Source: Bacillota bacterium
Lineage (GTDB): Bacteria > Bacillota > Clostridia > Oscillospirales > Acutalibacteraceae
Length of the DNA: 37,730 bases
Assembly: GCA_021771115.1 (NCBI GenBank)
Contig: JAETPP010000010.1
Location: forward strand, 1-37,730
Direction: 5' to 3'
Shown: in pieces, positions 1 to 10,323 of the stretch
Layout of the letters: the number at the start of each line of letters is the position of its first letter
Position numbering within the stretch: position 1 is the first letter of the stretch
Position numbers and translations under genes: made by a program
The notes under the pieces: model-generated
Database searches by the model: none
The model's input: the letters and a program-made list of their open reading frames with translations, nothing else
What the model was told of the DNA's origin: nothing

Positions 1-181
1 TACTAAGGGGTGAGCGCGTTCCGGTGGAACGCTGGTGCGAACTGACCGAGCCGACAGGCGAGAAGAGCGCGTGCCGGAAAGTTATAACTTTCCTGGTACG
101 CTGGTGCGAACCGACCGAACCGACAGGTGAGAGCCTTAACGCTCTCTCGATAGTGTGCTAAACAATAATTTGTCAGTCGCT

Positions 182-240
182 TCCGATCGGGCGGAGAATT
201 TTCCTTTCGTACCATGAAGCTTCTCGAGTGCCTGCGGCGC
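182..240 (-). repeat. Diverged copy of a ~72-nt dispersed repeat (other copies at 16373 and 33003)
   Basis: Reverse complement GCCGCAGGCACTCGAGAAGCTTCATGGTACG...TTCTCCGCCCGATCGGAAG aligns with GCCGCAGGTACTCGTGCC...CTTGGTGCGGGAG...TTCCGACCCGACCGGAAG. Confidence 0.45.
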
Positions 241-278
241 AGCTGCTGCCTGCGGTGCAGCCGCCTTGCCAATAGAAT

Positions 279-315
279 GAGCGCGCCCCATCGGGGCGCG
301 CTCGCACTTTTTTTT
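279..315 (+). terminator. Rho-independent terminator hairpin
   Basis: Perfect 11-bp stem GAGCGCGCCCC-ATC-GGGGCGCGCTC followed by GCAC and T8. Confidence 0.75.
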
Positions 316-359
316 AACGGCTAACCACTTATGACACATTGCTCCATGGCCGGAGAAGC

Positions 360-2909
360 TTACTTTTTCTGTCTCCGCTGGGTTCCCTTTGACGCCAGCA
401 GCTTTTCCTGCTCCTTCTGCAGCAGCTGCACCTGGGCTACCGCGGTGGCGGCGGCTTTGCGCAGGCGGCGGGCATGGCGCAGGGAGAAGATCACGCACAG
501 GAGGAGGACGACGATCAGAAGAGCCGCTGCCGCCAGGATCCAGACATACAGGGGAACAGACTGGAAAAACTTTTCCGGGGTGACCTTCAGCTCTGTATCC
601 GCAAATTTCGCCGCCCGGTCAGAGAGCCGCACGCCGTCTAAGATCTTCACAGGCTCGGTGATCAGCACGGCGCTGTCGTCCTCGGCCTCCTCGTCCACAT
701 AGCCCAGCTGACCGGAGGCGTTGTAGCCCAGGCCCCACAGGGAGCCGTCCGCTTTTTGGAACAAGGTGTGCATGCCCCCGCCGCTGACAGCGACCACACG
801 GTTGGCCAGCTGCCTGGGCTCCGGGGAGGATTTTGTATCTTTTCCCAGCTGGCCGGAGGTGCCCATGCCCCAGGCCCACAGGGTGCCGTCCTTTTTTACG
901 GCGAGAGAGTGAAAGAGCCCCAGGGAAACGCCGTGCACATTTTCCAGCACCTGGGTGGGAGAGTACAGGCAGGCGGTGCCCTGCTGAGAGGCGTCAGAGC
1001 TGTCCCCCTCTACCTGAACCTCGGTCTGGTTCTGATATTTGTTGGCTTCCTGCTCCGCATCGCTCTCAAAGTCGCCGATCTGCCCATAGACGTTGCTGCC
1101 CCACATCCACAGGCTGTTGTCATTCATCACGGCGGCGGAGAAGGCTTCTCCGGCGGCGATATCCACCACATCTCCGGCGGCAAGCTGCAGGGGGATCTCC
1201 GTGCCGGTATCGGAGGAGAAGCCCAGCTGGCCGTAATCGCAGTTACCCCAGGTCCACAGGCTGCCGTCACTGCGCAGTGCCATGGAATGATAGGTGCCGG
1301 CCGCGGCCTTCTGCACGTGGTCCAGCAGCTGTACAGGCGTGTTTTGGGAAATCGTATCTCCCGTGCCCAGCTGGCCGGCGGAGTTGTCTCCCCAGCCCCA
1401 CAGGGAGCCGTCCGTTTTGACCGCCAGCGCATGGTAGGAGCCGCTGACAACGAAAGCCACGTCCTCCATCACCTTGGTGGGGGTGGAAGAGTCGCTTGTA
1501 GTGCCGATGCCCAGCTGGCCGTAAGCGTTGCTTCCCCAGGCCCACAGCACGTTGTTTTCATCAATGGCATAGGAGGAGGCCTCCCCCGCGGCCACCGCCT
1601 TGATATTTGACAGGATTTTACCGGGTTCCACCTGGTCGCTGGTGGCCCCAACACCGATTTCGCCGTGCTGATTGAAGCCCCAGGCCCACAGATCTCCGTT
1701 TTCCAAAATGGCCAGATTGTGGGCGGAGCCTGCCGCAAAGGTAGCTTCGATCTGAGAGAAATCGGGCGCCTGCTCCAGCGGCTCCGCTTCCTGAAGCTTT
1801 CCCCCGGTAAAGGCAATGGGAGTGAAGCTGTCCATGCCGGTGCCGTTGCCGAACTGCCCGTAATAATTGCTGCCCCACACATAGATTGTACCGTCTTTTC
1901 CCATGGCGTAGGTATGATCGCAGCGGGTGGAGATGGAGGAAATATTTTCCAGGATCGTGGTAAGCTCTGTGGAGTCGATGCCGCTGGAATCTCCCACCTG
2001 CCCGTGAAAATTGTTGCCGCTGGTCAGTACCTCTCCGTTCTGGGAAAGCGCGGCAATGTGGGAGTGGCCCGCCTGGATATCGGCAATGTTTTCCGCTGCC
2101 TTTGCAGGCGCTTTCACGGCGGCAGTGCCGCCGTTTGCCAGCTGACCCTCGGTGTTGTCCCCCCAGGTGTACAGCTCTCCGGACTCCGTAAGGGCGCAGG
2201 AGAAGGTTTCGCTGAGAGCGGCTTTTTGCACATGCTCCATCAGCTTGACGGGGGCGGCCTGCAGGGTCTCGTTTCCCTCGCCCAAGCCCAGTTGGCCGTT
2301 GGTATTGGAGCCCCAGATCCACAAGCTGCCGTCCTCTTTTACGGCGGCGCTGTGGAAGCAGCCCGCGGCGGCGGAGCGCACGCCTTCCATGATCTGCACG
2401 GGCTCAGTGCAGGGATCGGTATTCCCTGTTCCCAGCTGGCCGTAGGTGTTATCGCCCCAGGCCCAGAGAGTGCCGTCTGTTTTCAGGGCAAAGGAATGGG
2501 TGTAGTTGGTGTAAATGCTCTGTACGCCCTCCATGATCTGTACGGGCTCGGCGGAATCGGCGCTGTTTCCGGTGCCGAGCTGGTTTAAGTCGTTTGAGCC
2601 CCAAACCCAGAGGGTGCCGTCTGTTTTCAGGGCCAGGGACATGCTTTCTCCGGCCTCGGCCCAGGCCACATCCTCCAGGATCTGTTTGGGCAGGAAATAG
2701 GCGTTTTCATCTCCGGTGCCGAGCTGCTTGAATCGATTGGTTCCCCAAGCCCAAAGGGTGCCGTCCTCCTTGACGCCCAGGGAATGATACCAGCCGGCGG
2801 AAAGCTGTTTCCAGGCGCTTTCCGCCGCCAGGGCGGAGCCTGTGGAAAAACAGGACAGAACCAGCAGCGCTGCCAGCAGGAAAGAGCAAATACGGGTTTT
2901 CAGTTTCAT
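360..2909 (-). CDS. RCC1-repeat (regulator of chromosome condensation-type beta-propeller) secreted/membrane-anchored protein
   Basis: 849 aa; N-terminal signal peptide; many repeats of the form GTLWAWGxNxxGQLGxG; C-terminal TM (VWILAAAALLIVVLLLCVIFSL) followed by a basic coiled tail. Confidence 0.93.
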   Translation of the reverse strand: MKLKTRICSFLLAALLVLSCFSTGSALAAESAWKQLSAGWYHSLGVKEDGTLWAWGTNRFKQLGTGDENAYFLPKQILEDVAWAEAGESMSLALKTDGTLWVWGSNDLNQLGTGNSADSAEPVQIMEGVQSIYTNYTHSFALKTDGTLWAWGDNTYGQLGTGNTDPCTEPVQIMEGVRSAAAGCFHSAAVKEDGSLWIWGSNTNGQLGLGEGNETLQAAPVKLMEHVQKAALSETFSCALTESGELYTWGDNTEGQLANGGTAAVKAPAKAAENIADIQAGHSHIAALSQNGEVLTSGNNFHGQVGDSSGIDSTELTTILENISSISTRCDHTYAMGKDGTIYVWGSNYYGQFGNGTGMDSFTPIAFTGGKLQEAEPLEQAPDFSQIEATFAAGSAHNLAILENGDLWAWGFNQHGEIGVGATSDQVEPGKILSNIKAVAAGEASSYAIDENNVLWAWGSNAYGQLGIGTTSDSSTPTKVMEDVAFVVSGSYHALAVKTDGSLWGWGDNSAGQLGTGDTISQNTPVQLLDHVQKAAAGTYHSMALRSDGSLWTWGNCDYGQLGFSSDTGTEIPLQLAAGDVVDIAAGEAFSAAVMNDNSLWMWGSNVYGQIGDFESDAEQEANKYQNQTEVQVEGDSSDASQQGTACLYSPTQVLENVHGVSLGLFHSLAVKKDGTLWAWGMGTSGQLGKDTKSSPEPRQLANRVVAVSGGGMHTLFQKADGSLWGLGYNASGQLGYVDEEAEDDSAVLITEPVKILDGVRLSDRAAKFADTELKVTPEKFFQSVPLYVWILAAAALLIVVLLLCVIFSLRHARRLRKAAATAVAQVQLLQKEQEKLLASKGTQRRQKK

Positions 2910-3119
2910 GGGAAAGCCAACTTCCTTTCTGAACCGGAGGAAACAGGGGCTCCTTTCCTTCCGGGAAGCTTATGCTGAAAAATTTTGCATATTTCATTTT
3001 TGAGCCTCTCTGAGGTGTGATTCCCCCTTGTCAGGCGAAGCTACCCTCAGTTTAGCTTATCTACGCCTTAAATTCAATGGATTTCAGCAAATTGTCACGA
3101 AGTTTTCACAGAATCCGTA

Positions 3120-3148
3120 TTGAAACCGCTGCCGGGATATTTTATAAT
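3120..3148 (+). promoter_or_regulatory. SigA-type promoter for the plus-strand RCC1 gene
   Basis: TTGAAA - 17 nt - TATAAT, upstream of an AAGGAGG RBS and the ATG at 3187. Confidence 0.75.
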
Positions 3149-3186
3149 AAGTTTATCTTGTGATGTTCTATAAGGAGGAAACTCTG

Positions 3187-4728
3187 ATGAAGCTGAAAGG
3201 AAAAAGACTGGCGGCGCTGGTGGGTGCGGTGTTGTTCAGCGTGGGGACCGCCTCTTCCGCGTTGGCGGCCACTGCCGAGGCGGAAGCTTCCCCGCTGGCG
3301 GCGGGATTTCTGCATTCCGCTATCATAAAGGAGGACGGCACCCTTTGGGCCGCAGGCTCCAATACCTATGGGCAGCTGGGTGTTTCGGCGGCTCCCGGGG
3401 AGGAGGAAGCATCTTCCGCTGTGGAAAGCAATGAAACGGGAAGCGCCTCCGGGGAGGACAGCACTGTATTCGTGCAGGTCAAGGACAATATGCGGGCGGT
3501 GTACGCCGGTTATTTGAATACCTTTGCCATTGATAAGAACGGCATCCTCTATGGCTGGGGCTGGAACGAAGGCGGCCAGCTGGGCTTGGGGGATACGGAA
3601 ACACGCACGGTCCCCTCGGAGATCCTCACCGATGCCGTGACCGCGGCGCCGGGGCGGTTTCACACGGCGGCGGTCACGAAGGACGGCACCCTGTGGCTGT
3701 GGGGCTGGAACAGCAAGGGCCAGCTGGGAAACGGCAGCACCGAGAGCATGAACGCCCCCAAGGAAGCGCTGGATAATGTGCGAAGCGTGGCCGTGGGCAT
3801 AGAGCACACCATGGCGGTGAAAAATGACCACACCCTGTGGGCGGCAGGCGGGAACACGTATGGACAGCTGGGCGATGGAACAACGGAAGACAAGCTGACC
3901 TTTCAGCAGGTCATGGAGGACGTGGAGGCCGTGGCCTGCACCGCCTTCGGCACGGTGATCCTCAAAACAGACGGCACGGTGTGGACTTGCGGCTATAACG
4001 CCAACGGGGAGCTGGGAAACGGCACCTATGACAATATTGAAGCGCCGGTGGAGATCCTCACCGGCGCGGCATCCGTAGCCTGCGGCGATGATTTTGCGGC
4101 GGCGATCCTGACAGACGGCACCCTGTGGGCCTGGGGCAGCAACGCCTACGGGCAGTACGGCGGCGAAATGTCCTCTTCTCCCATTCAGGTGGCCGAGGCC
4201 GTAACAGATGTGGCCCTGGGCGGCGGGCATATGCTGTATTTGACGGAAGAGGGCCAGGTCTATGCCCTGGGAAATAACGAAAAGGGCCAGCTGGGAAATG
4301 ATTCGCTGGAAAACCTCAGCGAGGCGGCTTCCGTGGCGGAGGGCGTGGCGTCCTCTCCCAAGCCCGCTTCCGGCGCTTCCATCACAGCGTTGGTGGTTCT
4401 GCTGATCGTGGCGGTGGCGGCAGTATTTGCCTACTTGATCGTCCGCACCTTGAAGGGAAAACCGGAAAAGAAGGAAAAGCCGAAAAGGGAAAAGGCTGAC
4501 GCGGAGGAAAAGCTTTCAGACCGGGAGCTGATCCGCCTGGCAAAGGATATGGCAAGGCAGCAGAAGGCGGTGGAGGCGGACGAGGAAGAAGAACCTTCCC
4601 CGCCGGTGCAGCCGGAGACTGAGGCGCAGCCTGCCGAAGAGCCGAAGGCGGAGGCCACCCAAAAGCCGGAACGCAAGGAGATCGATGTGGAAGCGCTGGA
4701 AGACGCCATCACAAAGGACGAGGAATAA
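3187..4728 (+). CDS. RCC1-repeat membrane-anchored protein
   Basis: The ORF track starts at 3160, but AAGGAGGAAACTCTG precedes the ATG at 3187 (MKLKGKRLAALVGAVLFSVGTASSALA signal peptide). RCC1 repeats GTLWAWGSNAYGQ; C-terminal TM ALVVLLIVAVAAVFAYLIV followed by a highly charged tail. Confidence 0.92.
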   Translation: MKLKGKRLAALVGAVLFSVGTASSALAATAEAEASPLAAGFLHSAIIKEDGTLWAAGSNTYGQLGVSAAPGEEEASSAVESNETGSASGEDSTVFVQVKDNMRAVYAGYLNTFAIDKNGILYGWGWNEGGQLGLGDTETRTVPSEILTDAVTAAPGRFHTAAVTKDGTLWLWGWNSKGQLGNGSTESMNAPKEALDNVRSVAVGIEHTMAVKNDHTLWAAGGNTYGQLGDGTTEDKLTFQQVMEDVEAVACTAFGTVILKTDGTVWTCGYNANGELGNGTYDNIEAPVEILTGAASVACGDDFAAAILTDGTLWAWGSNAYGQYGGEMSSSPIQVAEAVTDVALGGGHMLYLTEEGQVYALGNNEKGQLGNDSLENLSEAASVAEGVASSPKPASGASITALVVLLIVAVAAVFAYLIVRTLKGKPEKKEKPKREKADAEEKLSDRELIRLAKDMARQQKAVEADEEEEPSPPVQPETEAQPAEEPKAEATQKPERKEIDVEALEDAITKDEE

Positions 4729-4781
4729 GCTTTCCGGCTTCACAGCTAGTCATTTCATCCGGGCAAAGCCCGGTCGATTCA

Positions 4782-4815
4782 GGGGCGGCAGAGAAATCTG
4801 CCGCCCCTGCTGTTT
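4782..4815 (+). terminator. Rho-independent terminator after the plus-strand RCC1 gene
   Basis: GGGGCGGCAGA-GAAA-TCTGCCGCCCC (11-bp stem, GAAA loop) followed by TGCTGTTTTT; preceded by a small CCGGGC-AAA-GCCCGG hairpin. Confidence 0.8.
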
Positions 4816-4858
4816 TTGCTTCTGTTTTGGCATACGTTCCGGCTTTCTTTCATAGGTA

Positions 4859-5154
4859 TAGCCAGACGGCGCGAATTTGAACCCGGTTTTGCCGGGCGGA
4901 TTTTCGCCCGCCCGTTGTTAAAATGCTGCTTTTCTGCCTAGGTCGGACAAAAATCCACCACGGCAAAACTTCTTTGAACTGAAAACTGGTGAGATGTTGT
5001 CGATTTTCAGCGCAGAGGACGACGGTGGGCGAATGTTCCGCTTGCGGAACATTTGCGCCGTTCACCTAGGACGATAAACTGAAAAGCGGCAATATATCGC
5101 GGGTGGCAGCTTGCTGCCACTTTTCAGCGGGTTCAAGTTTGCGCCGTCTGGCTA
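4859..5154. mobile_element. MITE-like element with 26-bp terminal inverted repeats
   Basis: Left TAGCCAGACGGCGCGAATTTGAACCC (4859-4884) and right GGGTTCAAGTTTGCGCCGTCTGGCTA (5129-5154) are reverse complements with 2 mismatches. The interior has perfect hairpins AATGTTCCGC-TT-GCGGAACATT and GTGGCAGC-TT-GCTGCCAC and no credible ORF. Confidence 0.7.
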
Positions 5155-5203
5155 GCCCAAGGGGCGCAAAAATGTGCGCCGTTCGGAAAGAAGGAGGGCG
5201 TTT

Positions 5204-5710
5204 ATGGATTTGAGATTGCCGGTGGCCCATGCTGCTCCCTATCCCCCTATCGAGGTGCGGGAAACCAGCCGGCTCTGCGCCAGGGCCATGCTGGCCCAGC
5301 TGGGAGGCAGCGCCTCGGAAATGAGCACGATAGCCCAATATTTTTACAGCAGTGCCGTTCTGGCCTCCAAAAACCCGAAGGCGGCGGAATATTTTCACAG
5401 GATCGCCGTGGTGGAAATGCACCACCTTTCCATTTTTGCCCAGCTGGTCTGCCTTCTGGGCGGAGATCCCCGGCTGTGGAGCTACCGGGAGGGCCGGGCC
5501 GTTTACTGGAGCCCCGGTGTTCTCCTCTATACCAACGACCCGGTGGCTTTGCTGAACCGGGCCATTATGGGAGAAAACAGAACGATCACAGAATACCGCC
5601 GCCTGGCGGAGGAGCTTCCGGACCCCCACATTAAGGCAATTTTAGAGCGCCTGATCCTGGACGAGGAGCAGCATGTTTTTATTTTCCGCCAGCTGCTGAA
5701 GGGAAACTAG
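5204..5710 (+). CDS. Ferritin-like diiron-fold protein
   Basis: GAAGGAGGGCGTTT-ATG start; helical protein with ferritin-type motifs (EMSTIAQYFYSS, EMHHLSIF, ILDEEQHVFIFRQL). Confidence 0.75.
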   Translation: MDLRLPVAHAAPYPPIEVRETSRLCARAMLAQLGGSASEMSTIAQYFYSSAVLASKNPKAAEYFHRIAVVEMHHLSIFAQLVCLLGGDPRLWSYREGRAVYWSPGVLLYTNDPVALLNRAIMGENRTITEYRRLAEELPDPHIKAILERLILDEEQHVFIFRQLLKGN

Positions 5711-5757
5711 TAATTAGTAATTAGCAATTAGTAATTAGCAAGGAAGGGCAAGGGGCT
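5708..5757 (+). repeat. Heptanucleotide tract (TTAGTAA/TTAGCAA) plus AAGGGCAAGGGG
   Basis: ctag-taattag-taattag-caattag-taattag-caaggaagggcaagggg; starts at the TAG stop of the ferritin-like gene. Confidence 0.8.
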
Positions 5758-6022
5758 TTTCTGTCATCCTGCCTCTCTTCTGTCATCCTGAGCCCCTTCC
5801 TGTCATCCTGAGGGCAGCGCCCGAAGGATCTCGGTCTTTAGTTGTTAGTTGTTAGTTGTTAGAAAAGGTCATGGGCTCCTACTGTCATCCTGCCCCCTCT
5901 GTGTCATCCTGAGGGCAGCGCCCGAAGGATCTCGGTCTTTGGCTTCACGCGGAATTCAAGGACGAGATCCTTCGTCAAGAAGGCGCAGAGAGCCTTTTTT
6001 CCTCAGGATGACAGTGGGTGGG
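5757..6022. repeat. Cluster of TCATCCTGAG...GAAGGATCTCG dispersed repeat units
   Basis: Repeated TGTCATCCTG(AGGGCAGCGCCCGAAGGATCTCGGTCTTT) at ~5763, ~5801 and ~5902, with an inverted copy GACGAGATCCTTCGTC...CCTCAGGATGACAGTGGG at ~5960-6020; includes TTAGTTG x3 at 5838-5862. Confidence 0.75.
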
Positions 6023-6059
6023 GAGCGTTAGTGTTCTAAACAATAATTTAGCGAACCAA

Positions 6060-6190
6060 CCTTCTGTCATCCTGAACGAAGTGAAGGATCTCGTCCTTTG
6101 CCCTTTTACTTGGGGGCTTAAGACTGAGATCCTTTGCCCGGAAGACGCAGAGCGTCTTTTATGTTCACTCAGGATGATAGTGGGGGTAGT
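6060..6190. repeat. Inverted-repeat TCATCCTGA element
   Basis: TGTCATCCTGAACGAAGTGAAGGATCTCG ... GAGATCCTTTGCCCGGAAGACGCAGAGCGTCTTTTATGTTCACTCAGGATGATAG. Confidence 0.7.
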
Positions 6191-6434
6191 CAGTGCGTTA
6201 AATTGGAATTTGGCAGTAAGTAAGTGTAGGGACCGTTCTCTCTGTCGGTTCGGTCGGGTCAGAACGGTCTCCACTGGAGACCTTCCCCTCCACCGGAGAC
6301 CAACGCCCTCCGGACGGTTCGTTAGGTTTGCAGTATTCCTGCGGCCCGCCGAGGACGTCGGGCCCTACAATGAGTTACTTCTACTGACTGCTAAACTATA
6401 ACTTGGCAGTCATCCAGAATCTAAACCGGCAATG

Positions 6435-6477
6435 AAACTCCCGCGGATCGCTGTAATATGATCCGCGGGAGTTTTTT
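6435..6477. terminator. Hairpin terminator downstream of the purine nucleoside phosphorylase gene
   Basis: Perfect 15-bp stem AAACTCCCGCGGATC / GATCCGCGGGAGTTT, 10-nt loop, flanking T/A tracts. Confidence 0.65.
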
Positions 6478-6483
6478 CGTGTG

Positions 6484-7320
6484 TTATTCGAAAAGGGCCG
6501 GAAGGCTTTTCAGCAGTGTTTCCAAAAGCTGCTGGAACTGTGCGCCTACCCGGTCTGCCGTTTCCTGTACTTCTTTGTGGGACAACGGTGTTTTGCCGAT
6601 GCCTGCCGCCAGGTTGGTGATGCAGCTGATACCGCAGACCTCCATGCCCATATGCCGGGCGCAGACGGCCTCGCAGGCGGTGCTCATGCCCACGGCGTCC
6701 GCCCCCAGGGCGCGGTACAGACGGACTTCGGCGGGGGTTTCGTAATTGGGGCCGGTGGTTTGCAGGTAAACGCCCTGCTTTAAGGGGAGACCCAGCTCCT
6801 TTGCCGCCCTTTGGGCAAGCTCCCGCAGGCGGGGGCTGTAGACCTGGGAAAGGTCCGGAAACCGGGGACCCAGCGCTTCTTCATTGGGGCCTAAAAGGGG
6901 AGAGGGGACGAAAGAGGCGATATGGTCGGTGAGCAGCATCAGGTCGCCGGGGCAAAGGCCCTCTCCCATGCCGCCGGCGGCGTTTGTGAGGAGTACCCGC
7001 TGTGCGCCTAGGGCATGGAGCACCCGCAGGGGAAGCACCACTTCTTCCATGGAGTAGCCCTCATAAAAATGGACTCTTCCCTGCATTACCGCTACCGGCT
7101 CCCGTCCCACAAGGCCGAAGACGAACCGGCCCCGGTGGCCCTGCACCGTGGAAACGGGAAAGCCGGGGATCTCCCGGTATTCCACGGAAACCGCCTGCTC
7201 CACCTTTTCGGCAAAGGCCCCCAGCCCGGAGCCCAGCACCACCGCCGTGCGGGGGCGTAATTTCACTTTTTCCCGAAGATAAGCCGCGCAGGCGTTGACC
7301 CGATCCAAAACAGTACCCAT
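6484..7320 (-). CDS. punA: Purine-nucleoside phosphorylase (family I, trimeric type)
   Basis: VVLGSGLGAFA, GFPVSTVQGHRGRFVFG, LTNAAGGMG, TTGPNYETPAEVR, VGMSTACEAVCARHMG motifs. Confidence 0.93.
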   Translation of the reverse strand: MGTVLDRVNACAAYLREKVKLRPRTAVVLGSGLGAFAEKVEQAVSVEYREIPGFPVSTVQGHRGRFVFGLVGREPVAVMQGRVHFYEGYSMEEVVLPLRVLHALGAQRVLLTNAAGGMGEGLCPGDLMLLTDHIASFVPSPLLGPNEEALGPRFPDLSQVYSPRLRELAQRAAKELGLPLKQGVYLQTTGPNYETPAEVRLYRALGADAVGMSTACEAVCARHMGMEVCGISCITNLAAGIGKTPLSHKEVQETADRVGAQFQQLLETLLKSLPALFE

Positions 7321-7375
7321 AGAAATTCCCCTTTCCGCTTCCTACTCTGTATTGTAAGAGGGGAAAAGCAAGCTG

Positions 7376-8665
<1,290 letters not shown>

Positions 8666-8743
8666 TTAATATTGGCAGGGAAGACAGGTTTTACTCATAT
8701 TCCATCGATTTTTTGATAGCCTTTCGAAAAAAGCTGTGATATA

Positions 8744-8764
8744 CTAGATGCTAGATACTGGATA
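8744..8764 (+). repeat. Heptanucleotide tract (CTAGATG-CTAGATA-CTGGATA)
   Basis: Three 7-nt units in the 5' leader of the serine hydrolase gene, running directly into its AAGGAG RBS. Confidence 0.65.
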
Positions 8765-8778
8765 AGGAGTTGTAGTGT

Positions 8779-10308
8779 ATGGAATTTCAAAGAGTTACGC
8801 CGGAAAGTGTGGGGGTCCCTTCCGGGGCGGTCACAAGTCTGCTGGAGGAGCTGTACCGCTGCGGCACGGAGATGCACAGCTTTATGCTGCTGCGCCACGG
8901 AAAGGTATACGCGGAGGGAAGCTGGCGCCCCTATGAGCCCAAAACCCAGCATATCCTGTTTTCCTTCAGCAAAAGCCTGACCTCCACGGCCATCGGCTTT
9001 GCCCGGCAGGAGGGGATCTTGTCCCTGGATGAGCGGCTGGTGGATCTTTTTCCGGATAAGCTGCCGGAGAATCCCAGTGAAAATCTGAAGAAGGCGGAGA
9101 TCCGCCACCTGCTGATGATGGGCTGCGGCCACGAAACGGAAATTTCGGACCTGGGGCAGGGGGACCCGGACTGGATCAGGTCGTTTCTTTCCCACCCCTT
9201 TGTGTATGAGCCCGGCACCCATTTTCTGTACAACACGGCGGGTACCAACCTGCTTTCCGCCATTATTACCCGGAAAACGGGCAAAACCCTTACGGAGTTC
9301 CTGCGCCCCAGGCTCATCGAACCCCTGGGGATGACGGACATTCACTGCCAGCCCCTGCCCGACGGCACGGAAATGGGCGGCGCAGGCTACTTCCTGACCA
9401 TCGAGGATATGGCAAGGTTTGCGCAGTTTGTGGCAAACAAGGGAAAATGGGAAGGCAGGCAGCTTTTGGAGGAAAGCTGGTTTGAAGAGGCCACCCGGAA
9501 GCAGATCGAAAACCGGGGCGCGGGCTGGGACGGCGACCCGGACTGGCAGGTGGGCTACTGCTACCAGTTCTGGCGCTGCGTACCGGAGGGCGTGTTCCGG
9601 GGAGACGGGGCCTTCGGGCAGTATGGCGTGGTGTGTACGAAACAGGATGCCGTTGTGGTGATCCAGGGGGCTTCCATGGAATTACAGGCGGTGCTTACCG
9701 CCCTGTGGGAAAAGCTGCTTCCCGCCATGGCGGAAGGCCCCCTGCCGGAGGACCCCCAGGCCCTGCACGTTCTGAGAAACCGCCTGAAGCGCCTGGAGCT
9801 GAACCCGGTGTTGGGCATGCGGAACCCCTGGGCGGAGGAATCTCTGAACAGCGCGGTATATCTGCCGGAAAAGGCCCTGCCTTGTATGGAGGATCTGATC
9901 GGCGGGGCGGGAAGCTTCCAGCCGGTAGGCGGAAAGCTTGTTTCCCTGAGCTTCCGCTTCCGGGGAGAGGACGCGGCCCTGCTGTGCAGGCAGGATAACG
10001 GCTCCTTTGAGCTTCAGCTGGGCCTGAACGGGCATTTTGTGACTTCCGAGATCCACGGCGTTCCCTATGGGGTCAACGGGCGCTGGAAGCCGGGCGCGCT
10101 GGAAGTGGAGGTGCGCGATACCCGCAAGGCGACGGGCAAGCGGTTTACCTTCCGGTTTGGAGAAAATACCATGGTGCTGACGGCGGAATCCACCTTTCCC
10201 ATGGAGGGTGGCCTGAACGACGAGCCCATGCCGGAAATGATATTTACTCTGGCGGATGGAGAGGTCACCACGAAAACAAAAATGTATTGGGAAACCGACC
10301 AAAACTGA
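8779..10308 (+). CDS. Serine hydrolase, beta-lactamase class C / penicillin-binding-protein-like family
   Basis: SxxK motif in FSFSKSLTSTAIG; YNTAGTNLLSAIITRKTG; LIEPLGMTDIHCQPLPDG; AAGGAG RBS. Confidence 0.9.
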   Translation: MEFQRVTPESVGVPSGAVTSLLEELYRCGTEMHSFMLLRHGKVYAEGSWRPYEPKTQHILFSFSKSLTSTAIGFARQEGILSLDERLVDLFPDKLPENPSENLKKAEIRHLLMMGCGHETEISDLGQGDPDWIRSFLSHPFVYEPGTHFLYNTAGTNLLSAIITRKTGKTLTEFLRPRLIEPLGMTDIHCQPLPDGTEMGGAGYFLTIEDMARFAQFVANKGKWEGRQLLEESWFEEATRKQIENRGAGWDGDPDWQVGYCYQFWRCVPEGVFRGDGAFGQYGVVCTKQDAVVVIQGASMELQAVLTALWEKLLPAMAEGPLPEDPQALHVLRNRLKRLELNPVLGMRNPWAEESLNSAVYLPEKALPCMEDLIGGAGSFQPVGGKLVSLSFRFRGEDAALLCRQDNGSFELQLGLNGHFVTSEIHGVPYGVNGRWKPGALEVEVRDTRKATGKRFTFRFGENTMVLTAESTFPMEGGLNDEPMPEMIFTLADGEVTTKTKMYWETDQN

Positions 10309-10323
10309 AAGGCGGCAGGCGCT

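Noticed and set aside
756-2588. Long plus-strand ORFs (756..1610, 1665..2588) opposite the RCC1 gene
   Set aside because: Antisense shadows of a GC-rich repetitive RCC1 coding sequence; no RBS or domain and much poorer protein character than the minus-strand ORF.
3142-4230. 362-aa minus-strand ORF opposite the second RCC1 gene
   Set aside because: Shadow ORF; His/Gly/Arg-rich with repeats mirroring the RCC1 repeats.
5708-5865. Possible CRISPR array
   Set aside because: Units are 7-nt tandem repeats without spacers; no cas genes in the window.
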